Shown one piece after another: positions 39,095-43,747 of a stretch of DNA of 43,747 nt. A program made the position numbers and the translations under genes. The DNA lies in the IMG/VR virus record IMGVR_UViG_3300009545_000033, positions 1-43,747 of that record; one strand, given 5' to 3'. Numbering within the stretch: position 1 is the first letter of the stretch; each line of letters starts with the position of its first letter. Source of the DNA: a virus. The notes below the pieces were generated by a model. The model searched no databases. It saw only the letters and a program-made list of their open reading frames with translations, and had not been told where the DNA came from.

Positions 39095-39296
39095 CCCGAT
39101 TCCTGGGCAGCCAGCCCCCAAGAGGGGCTGGCTGAATGTAGTTCTGCTGATTAATGTAGTCGAGGAGATGATCACGATCCTCCTCAAGCTTGATGATGCG
39201 AGCTTCGAGAGCTTCGACCTTACTCACCAGAGCATTCATATCGAAGAGATCAGACCAGGTTGCAGGCTCTGGTCCCCAATCCCATTCGATACTCAC
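39078..39296 (-). CDS. Small coiled-coil protein, 72 aa
   Basis: GTG start in a GTGA overlap. Central coiled coil (LVSKVEALEARIIKLEEDRD). The C-terminal tail PAPLGGWLPRN is encoded by an 11-bp perfect hairpin (39108-39134), one of the clearest in-frame hairpins. Confidence 0.7.
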   Translation of the reverse strand: MSIEWDWGPEPATWSDLFDMNALVSKVEALEARIIKLEEDRDHLLDYINQQNYIQPAPLGGWLPRNRGGKIG

Positions 39297-39439
39297 GGCT
39301 GATGTCCGCAGTGCTTGCAGACAGTCATCTTCAGGTGACGTCCATCAACCATGGACTCCATGGTCGTCCACTCGTGAAGCTTGTTGGGTGAAACCTTGCA
39401 AGGCTTGTTCTTCACGCCACCCTTGAACATCCAGCCCAT
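39293..39439 (-). CDS. Small zinc-finger-like protein, 48 aa
   Basis: ATG at 39439 after GGAAAG; a second ATG at 39451 is possible. CK at the middle and CKHCGHQP at the end give a zinc knuckle. Very basic. Confidence 0.65.
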   Translation of the reverse strand: MGWMFKGGVKNKPCKVSPNKLHEWTTMESMVDGRHLKMTVCKHCGHQP

Positions 39440-39440
39440 G

Positions 39441-39560
39441 TCACTTTCCATTTCCTACGATGAGCACTAGGCATATGAGTCCTAGCGCGATGATCAGTAA
39501 TAAGAAGAACGTTGATGCGCAGCCCCCCGCAGGGGGCTGCTTTCTGTGATCAGATGGCAT
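39441..39560 (-). CDS. Single-pass membrane peptide, 39 aa
   Basis: ATG at 39560 overlaps the end of the upstream gene by 11 nt. A basic start (DHRKQPPAGGC), then a hydrophobic helix of about 22 residues (FFLLLIIALGLICLVLIV). The PPAGGC segment is encoded by the 9-bp hairpin 39520-39541. SD is weak, but the amphipathic layout is unlikely by chance. Confidence 0.6.
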   Translation of the reverse strand: MPSDHRKQPPAGGCASTFFLLLIIALGLICLVLIVGNGK

Positions 39561-39807
39561 AGTACTTCAAATCGTAGTCGTCAATCTCATCCACGTAGTA
39601 GACGAGAAGCTTGTAACCGTCGGGCAGTTCATCTTCATCTACTGCCCAGAAGGTTTCGCCATGAAGCTCTTCGGTTCGATTGAAGCTCATGGTTTCGAGA
39701 TGATTGATGGCTTCATCGAAACCGTCAAAGCGGTGGCCGAGAAGATTTACATCAAAGGCACTGTCGGTGTCACGCTGGAATTCAAGGAAGATACCGTACT
39801 GGGTCAA
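39550..39807 (-). CDS. Hypothetical protein, 85 aa
   Basis: TTG start directly after the primase stop with AGAGGG upstream. Acidic, with Asp/Glu/Tyr-rich C-terminus (YYVDEIDDYDLKYYAI). No family recognised. Confidence 0.7.
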   Translation of the reverse strand: MTQYGIFLEFQRDTDSAFDVNLLGHRFDGFDEAINHLETMSFNRTEELHGETFWAVDEDELPDGYKLLVYYVDEIDDYDLKYYAI

Positions 39808-40440
39808 TTAAAAAAGCCCTCTCACGAACTCGGGACCGCGCTCCAGATAGAGCGCGTTCACATCATATCCTTCAGGCAATTGAACGTGGATGGCAGACCT
39901 TCCAAGTTCCTTCTGAAGCTTATTGATCATAGAGTCTCCACCCACGTCCGGATCAGACCAGACGAAGACTCGTTGGAAATCCTGAAGGACATTCTTCCAC
40001 CACGGTCGCCAGTTCGTGGCGCCCGGAAAGCCCAGAGCGGGGAGAGAGCACAGCTCCGAGAGCGTGATGGTGTCGATCTCACCCTCGGCAATGTGAATGT
40101 CCAGCGTATCCTTGAAGACGTCGAGTACTCCATACAGCTCTGGCGGCGAGCCACCAGGCTTCCAGTACTTGGAGTGCTTGTCGATCTCCTTGCAGTTGTG
40201 ATCCTGAATGCAACGGAACGTGAAGCCTATCACGCCAGCAGGAGTCTGGTAGGGAATGGAGAGTCGTCCCTTGGCATTCTTGTGACCCTTGATGGGTTCA
40301 GTCACGAAGCCAAGTCCTCTTGAACTCGCCGTAGCTAGATCGATTCCTCGACTCTTGAGATAGGGAATGGCGCGTTCCAGATTGCTGCTGTACATCTCTT
40401 GCGCCAAGACCAGTGATTGCCTCTGCTCTTCGGACAGCAT
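39808..40440 (-). CDS. Primase, TOPRIM catalytic part, 210 aa
   Basis: After a DnaG-like helical linker (ERAIPYLKSRGID) and a beta stretch (RLSIPYQTPAGVIGFTFRC) come the TOPRIM motifs: HIAEGEIDTITL with its catalytic glutamate, and VFVWSDPDVGGD with the metal-binding D-x-D. It would make RNA primers. The frame is +1 relative to the zinc-domain gene and overlaps it by 143 nt; initiation may be at this ATG (or TTG 40452), or the two parts may be joined by frameshifting. No helicase domain is fused. Confidence 0.85.
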   Translation of the reverse strand: MLSEEQRQSLVLAQEMYSSNLERAIPYLKSRGIDLATASSRGLGFVTEPIKGHKNAKGRLSIPYQTPAGVIGFTFRCIQDHNCKEIDKHSKYWKPGGSPPELYGVLDVFKDTLDIHIAEGEIDTITLSELCSLPALGFPGATNWRPWWKNVLQDFQRVFVWSDPDVGGDSMINKLQKELGRSAIHVQLPEGYDVNALYLERGPEFVRGLF

Positions 40441-40672
40441 CCCAGTAACCAACTCCCTCTCTCTGCATGATCAGCTGTGCGGCATTACCTTTCATGCCGC
40501 ACGAGTGACACTTGAAGTACTGCTCTTCATTACTGGTGGTGACAGTCGCTGACGGCGACCTGTCACCATGGAACGGACACTTGACTGGGTGATGGTTCCA
40601 TCCATCCTCGATGGGGTCCGATCCGTAATGTTCAAGGATCGGACCCACCGGGAACCTGGGAAGGTCAACCAT
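40298..40672 (-). CDS. Primase, zinc-binding (CHC2) part, 124 aa
   Basis: C32-x2-H35 (KCPFHGD) and C55-x2-C58 (FKCHSCGMKG) give the CHC2 zinc ribbon of DnaG primases, followed by GYWDAVRRAEAITG, the usual helix. After residue 88 the composition changes to Ser/Arg/Gln, the sign that the true continuation is in the other frame. Contains an 11-bp hairpin at 40614-40646. ATG overlaps the nuclease stop. Confidence 0.88.
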   Translation of the reverse strand: MVDLPRFPVGPILEHYGSDPIEDGWNHHPVKCPFHGDRSPSATVTTSNEEQYFKCHSCGMKGNAAQLIMQREGVGYWDAVRRAEAITGLGARDVQQQSGTRHSLSQESRNRSSYGEFKRTWLRD

Positions 40673-41060
40673 TCTTTCCGTACAGCTCAGTTTCTAGATG
40701 CTTGATGCGCTCGACCATCCATACCCAATCGTTGAGCATCATGAAGACTGGCCACTGCATAACAGTGGTCTCACCCATTCCATCAGGTCGCATGATGACC
40801 ACGGGAAGTGGCGGATACTCTTCATCAGGATGTTCGGCGCTGTACTTCTCGGCAGCATCATCGGCCTGCTTAACCCAAGCCTTGGGATTGAAGGCCCGCC
40901 TGGCCTTCACCTCAATCGAGTAGCCAGGTGTGTTGATAATGTCAGATCCAGGGAGCGACGCCGGACGTCGCTCCGCAGAGGGGAACGGACCAGGATTCGA
41001 GAGGAAATCAGCAACGATCTGCTCAGTCTTCCTTCCCCGACTCACCCTTGAGTTCGCCAA
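40665..41060 (-). CDS. Holliday-junction-resolvase-like PD-(D/E)XK nuclease
   Basis: An N-terminal basic motif (SRGRKTEQIVADFL) followed by GSDIINTPGYSIEVKARR, the D-x-n-EVK core, and a C-terminal helix that could dimerise. It would cut branched DNA for packaging or recombination. A TTG at 41060 with AAAGGAGG nine bases upstream is preferred; GTG at 41045 is the alternative. Overlaps the upstream gene by about 38 nt. Contains a 9-bp hairpin at 40952-40974. Confidence 0.8.
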   Translation of the reverse strand: MANSRVSRGRKTEQIVADFLSNPGPFPSAERRPASLPGSDIINTPGYSIEVKARRAFNPKAWVKQADDAAEKYSAEHPDEEYPPLPVVIMRPDGMGETTVMQWPVFMMLNDWVWMVERIKHLETELYGKNG

Positions 41061-41214
41061 GTCGCTTCGCCTCCTTTCGAATGATCTCAAGCAGCTTGTT
41101 AGTGTAGTACCAGTCGCTGATAGCGTCATGCGCAAGGCAAAGAATTTCCTCCTTGGTTAGGTTGAGATTGTAATCATGAATCCTATTGCGACTCGGAGTC
41201 CTAGTGAGCTTCAT
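41023..41214 (-). CDS. Hypothetical protein, 63 aa
   Basis: ATG overlaps the upstream stop (TGATG). Basic, with a helix ILCLAHDAISDWYYTNKLL that looks like part of an HTH or nuclease accessory. Function unknown. Confidence 0.75.
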   Translation of the reverse strand: MKLTRTPSRNRIHDYNLNLTKEEILCLAHDAISDWYYTNKLLEIIRKEAKRLGELKGESGKED

Positions 41215-41378
41215 CAGATACTCCCGAAGGCGAGATTGATAACACGCCAGACTTCACCATCAATCTCGCCTTCAAGATCGTTACCATAGATCGCTCCACG
41301 CAGATTGATGAGCTCACCCCTCGTGAGGGTGAGTGTTACTGTAGGCTCGATGGGAGGATTGATCTTGTACTCAGCCAT
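41214..41378 (-). CDS. Small hypothetical protein, 54 aa
   Basis: ATG at 41378 with AAGGAG seven bases upstream. Beta-type N-terminus (EPTVTLTLTRGELINL) and an acidic middle. Coupled to both neighbours. Confidence 0.7.
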   Translation of the reverse strand: MAEYKINPPIEPTVTLTLTRGELINLRGAIYGNDLEGEIDGEVWRVINLAFGSI

Positions 41379-41529
41379 TGCTCCACTCCTTCTTCAGATC
41401 ATCGTAGATTCGAATGAGATCACAGGCGAGACAGTGATAATGTCCAGCCTTCATGGTTCCGCAGCCAGTAGTGTGCGGACTGAAAATGTGACCGTCATCA
41501 CCCTTGGGACACTCGTGAGGATTACTCAT
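41371..41529 (-). CDS. Small zinc-binding protein, 52 aa
   Basis: ATG at 41529 overlaps the upstream stop. Cys/His content is high (HECPKGDDGH, TTGCG, GHYHCLACDL), enough for two zinc knuckles. Confidence 0.7.
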   Translation of the reverse strand: MSNPHECPKGDDGHIFSPHTTGCGTMKAGHYHCLACDLIRIYDDLKKEWSNG

Positions 41530-41746
41530 TGAGAAACTTCTCTTCGGTAGCCTCTAGTGCACCCTGAAAGACTCGATCAATGAAGTATTCAAGAACTTCC
41601 TCTTCATCGGCAGTCACGTCAATGGCAACCTTGGTCAAGGGCCTGCCGAAGAATGAGATGTGAATCCAGGAGCATACGATCGGACCACTCCAAGTGTCCC
41701 GATTATTTTCCCGATAATATGTGAATGGCTCAATGTCAATCTTCAC
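41522..41746 (-). CDS. Hypothetical protein, 74 aa
   Basis: GTG start in a GTGA overlap. Beta-rich centre (SGPIVCSWIHISFFG) and acidic C-terminus. No family recognised. Confidence 0.75.
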   Translation of the reverse strand: MKIDIEPFTYYRENNRDTWSGPIVCSWIHISFFGRPLTKVAIDVTADEEEVLEYFIDRVFQGALEATEEKFLNE

Positions 41747-41898
41747 GTCCAGTCCACCGCTCCATAGTCATTCATGATAGAGAAAAGTTCGCTCGTCAGA
41801 CTGACTGCATCATCTCGATCGCCGATGTAATCATCAATCATTTCGATGAACTTCTGTTGCATCTCGTTGTACTCATCAGCGTGATGACTCAGACCCAT
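41743..41898 (-). CDS. Small acidic helical protein, 51 aa
   Basis: TGATG junction upstream and GTGA downstream. Helical, with Asp/Met-rich segments (EMQQKFIEMIDDYIGDRDD). No family recognised. Confidence 0.65.
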   Translation of the reverse strand: MGLSHHADEYNEMQQKFIEMIDDYIGDRDDAVSLTSELFSIMNDYGAVDWT

Positions 41899-42077
41899 CA
41901 GTCACCATCCACGATATCAACGCTGCAACTCATGTTGTCATCACCAATGGTGATGACATAGTCAACGCCAGAATGACCAGCGGCAGAATCAATCGCACGC
42001 CTAAACCACTCAAGGTCGGCGGTATTGAACTGAGAATCCCCGTGATCACGAACCAGGCTCACCAGTATGCGCTTCAC
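41898..42077 (-). CDS. Small hypothetical protein, 59 aa
   Basis: GTG at 42077 with GGAGGTGAAGA upstream, one of the best SD sites here. A basic start, then helix and a beta end (DYVITIGDDN). Overlaps the neighbouring Cys-rich gene by 32 nt in another frame. Confidence 0.7.
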   Translation of the reverse strand: MKRILVSLVRDHGDSQFNTADLEWFRRAIDSAAGHSGVDYVITIGDDNMSCSVDIVDGD

Positions 42078-42198
42078 TCTTCACCTCCCACATGTAGCCA
42101 CATTCACATTCATGCATTCCATTAGGATGCTCACCCTCGGCGCACCAACATACACACATGATGGTCTCGGATGCCTCTTCGTAGCACCATTTACTCAT
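42046..42198 (-). CDS. Small Cys-rich protein, 50 aa
   Basis: ATG at 42198 overlaps the ATPase stop region. Cysteines: CY, CVCWC, CEC with two His (GMHEC). Possibly a double zinc ribbon. The overlapping next gene is real, since both frames have SD and coding character. Confidence 0.65.
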   Translation of the reverse strand: MSKWCYEEASETIMCVCWCAEGEHPNGMHECECGYMWEVKSEAHTGEPGS

Positions 42199-42985
42199 CA
42201 GTCTTCACCTCATCCTCAAAGAGATTGACCTTCTGAATCTGCGGCTCCTGCTGAGCCGCATCTTCCATGCGAGACTGCGAGGGAAACGCCTCAAGCTTGA
42301 AGGTGGTCTTGCCTGACACATCGCTCTTGCCGTTGCGATTCTTCACTACAGCATAGTGGCCTTGGTGTGTGGTGATGATCAGCTCAGGAAGCTGATTGGC
42401 CTTCCCGAGAATGGCACTCATCGGCTGGCAGGGTTCACCCTTGACCGACTCAGTTGTGTGGTGGATGCCAACCATTGCCGTGTTCCAGTCGGCAGCAATG
42501 GCCTTCAACTCAGGCATGAGTCGCCAATAGTTCTGCTCAGCGACACCCTCATGGTCAACGTTCATGAGTACATCCACCACAGTGAGCCAAGGATATTCGC
42601 CATACACAGTGCGAAAAGCCTCACCTGACATGGCGATATCTTCAATGCTTGGCTTCGAGTTGAAGTCAAAGCGAACGTTACCCCACCTACCCAGGACCCT
42701 GGCTGCCGCGCCAGGGTCCCTCTCAATCTGCCCCTTGGCTATACGCATGTCTTGCTGAGTGAGCATGGCATAGGCACGGGTAATGATCGTATAAGCAGTT
42801 GAGTCATTACTGATATACAGAGTGGGAACCTTGATCTTGCGAACGAAGTTCATCATGCTGATGGTCTTCATGGAGCCGGGACCGCCAGCCAGAAGGCTGA
42901 CGGCACCACGATAGAAGAGCGCCTCTCGATCCTCGAACACCTTGAACGGGGCAGGGAGGGGCTTCAAGGACTCCATGCCATCCAT
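42191..42985 (-). CDS. RecA/DnaB-type ATPase (replicative helicase-like)
   Basis: 264 residues from ATG 42985. Walker A GGPGSMKT (34-41), a Walker B-like YPWLTVVDVL (131-140) and HHTTES as a sensor-like motif. The shape (core ATPase without N-terminal domain) matches the KaiC/RecA-like phage helicases or DnaB-like ATPases that act with primase. In keeping with that, the primase parts are in the same operon. A 10-bp perfect hairpin lies at 42694-42719. Confidence 0.82.
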   Translation of the reverse strand: MDGMESLKPLPAPFKVFEDREALFYRGAVSLLAGGPGSMKTISMMNFVRKIKVPTLYISNDSTAYTIITRAYAMLTQQDMRIAKGQIERDPGAAARVLGRWGNVRFDFNSKPSIEDIAMSGEAFRTVYGEYPWLTVVDVLMNVDHEGVAEQNYWRLMPELKAIAADWNTAMVGIHHTTESVKGEPCQPMSAILGKANQLPELIITTHQGHYAVVKNRNGKSDVSGKTTFKLEAFPSQSRMEDAAQQEPQIQKVNLFEDEVKTDE

Positions 42986-43001
42986 GACAGCTCTACCGAG
43001 A

Positions 43002-43160
43002 CTACGGATAGTAAAGTCCCTTCTCCTCAGCCCAGTCAGCAACAGCCTCTACAAGGTTGTGAAGCCAGTTGGAGTTGTAGTTCTGGGCAATATCACTGAT
43101 GTCTTCGTCATCAAAGCTCACCAAGATATTGCCATTATCATCAACGAGTCGCAAGCTCAC
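43002..43160 (-). CDS. Small acidic hypothetical protein, 52 aa
   Basis: GTG at 43160; overlaps the HNH gene by 20 nt. Asp/Glu/Asn-rich start (LVDDNGNILVSFDDED) and a Trp-containing helix. Located just before the ATPase, so perhaps a loader or inhibitor. Confidence 0.65.
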   Translation of the reverse strand: MSLRLVDDNGNILVSFDDEDISDIAQNYNSNWLHNLVEAVADWAEEKGLYYP

Positions 43161-43353
43161 AGCGATTACCCTTCTTGTGGTTACATGGACTGCACATCAG
43201 TTGCAGATTGAAGTAGTTGTTCTTGCCACCCAGCGACTTGGGTGTGATGTGGTCCACGGTCATGCCCTCAAAGTCAAACCATTGACCACAGCCAGCACAG
43301 AAATGCTGGCCCATCTGATAGTACAGTGCGTACTTGTGTCGTCGGTTACTCAT
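43141..43353 (-). CDS. HNH endonuclease, 70 aa
   Basis: Compact HNH: C19-x2-C22, the D34-H35 core in TVDHITPKSLGG, N46/N49 and C54-x2-C57-N58. It is a short free-standing enzyme, the kind often found near terminases or as a homing nuclease. Start ATG 43353 after GGAGGA. Confidence 0.9.
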   Translation of the reverse strand: MSNRRHKYALYYQMGQHFCAGCGQWFDFEGMTVDHITPKSLGGKNNYFNLQLMCSPCNHKKGNRCELATR

Positions 43354-43369
43354 CCCTCCTCCGATCAAA

Positions 43370-43393
43370 GGGACAGCCCCGAGGGGCTGTCCC
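43370..43393 (-). terminator. Hairpin between HNH and the conserved edge gene
   Basis: GGGACAGCC pairs with GGCTGTCCC around CCGAGG, an 9-11 bp stem. On minus it is followed by TTTGATC, so it is a moderate terminator. Confidence 0.6.
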
Positions 43394-43401
43394 ACTATGA
43401 A

Positions 43402-43747
43402 TCACTCAGGCTTGCGAATGGCAGCCTGGAACTTATGCGGACGAGAACCCTGCTTGGGCTGAGGGCCAAGGCCGGTCCAGGCCATGACGAACTCATGGCC
43501 GATCACGAGATCCGACAAATCAGCAGCGACAAGCGCATCGCTCAGCGCCTCGAAATGTCCACTCTTGTTCAGGTAGACGGAAACCTTCTTGCCATCGGGC
43601 TGCTGAAGGTTGACCTTGACCGTGGTAGTCGTAGTCTTCTTCCCCTCTTCAATGAACTGGGGAGGCTTCGGCATCTCATAGGGCTCAGTGAACTCAAGGA
43701 TAATACCCTGAACCTTGGAGCCGATGTCCTCAAACTTGAAGGCTTCA
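43402..43747 (-). CDS. Conserved phage protein, C-terminal part (gene crosses the junction)
   Basis: The frame is open at the right edge and continues the gene at 1-42 if one base is shared at the junction. The combined protein would be about 129 residues. It has a beta-rich pattern (VKVNLQQPDGKKVSVYLNK) and a basic end, as in OB-type or DNA-binding proteins, but I cannot prove this. The family is often encoded near replication genes in actinophages (from memory). Confidence 0.7.
   Translation of the reverse strand, partial: EAFKFEDIGSKVQGIILEFTEPYEMPKPPQFIEEGKKTTTTTVKVNLQQPDGKKVSVYLNKSGHFEALSDALVAADLSDLVIGHEFVMAWTGLGPQPKQGSRPHKFQAAIRKPE

Overview
The window looks like an essentially complete genome of a lytic, tailed phage of an actinobacterium. 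The host group is inferred from a WhiB-family regulator, common GTG and TTG starts, and promoters of actinobacterial type. There is a terminase, portal, scaffold, capsid and connector/tail set, but no tape measure, tail tube or tail chaperone pair. A very large virion protein lies between portal and capsid instead. This fits a short-tailed (podovirus-like) particle. No integrase, excisionase or DNA polymerase is visible. The two window ends lie in one gene: if a single shared base is dropped at the junction, the frame runs on, so the sequence is probably a circular or circularly permuted assembly.

Layout. A leftward early/replication module runs from about 11300 to base 1 and, across the junction, from 43747 to about 37370. 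A rightward structural module runs from 12351 to 37322. A rightward island at 3540-4994 (metallophosphoesterase and sigma-like factor) sits inside the leftward module. About 1 kb of AT-richer noncoding DNA (11304-12350) separates the divergent modules and holds candidate promoters, a CRP/GlxR-type operator, an operator-like palindrome in a promoter spacer, and hairpins. A strong bidirectional terminator (37334-37362) closes the convergent side.

Early region. Genes from 10298 down to 6262 form a modular array. Seven intergenic units repeat the same parts: a hairpin, usually a small palindrome, then the leader AAGGGAGAGAGAA just before ATG. Three of the proteins are paralogs sharing VPGC(I/L)VG. 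Downstream are small membrane and zinc-ribbon proteins, WhiB, a Cas4/RecB-like nuclease, and across the junction an HNH nuclease, a RecA/DnaB-type ATPase, a Holliday-junction-resolvase-like nuclease and a primase whose zinc and TOPRIM parts lie in different frames. About twenty genes of 37-59 codons were found by reading stop/start overlaps (ATGA, GTGA, TGATG).

Late region. Order: large terminase, two membrane proteins (VIT/Ccc1-like and DUF1003-like), amidase endolysin, portal, small virion proteins, a 1622-residue probable ejection protein, a tandem paralog pair (one with an NlpC/P60 domain), a consensus promoter, tRNA-Pro(UGG), scaffold, major capsid protein, a terminator, small head proteins, connector, tail proteins, and a terminal lysis-like group (membrane/coiled coil, peptidoglycan-binding, holin).

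The most unusual property is an excess of perfect-stem, short-loop hairpins inside coding sequences in both modules. I count sixteen with stems of at least 9 bp and loops of 4-8 nt, where about one is expected by chance.
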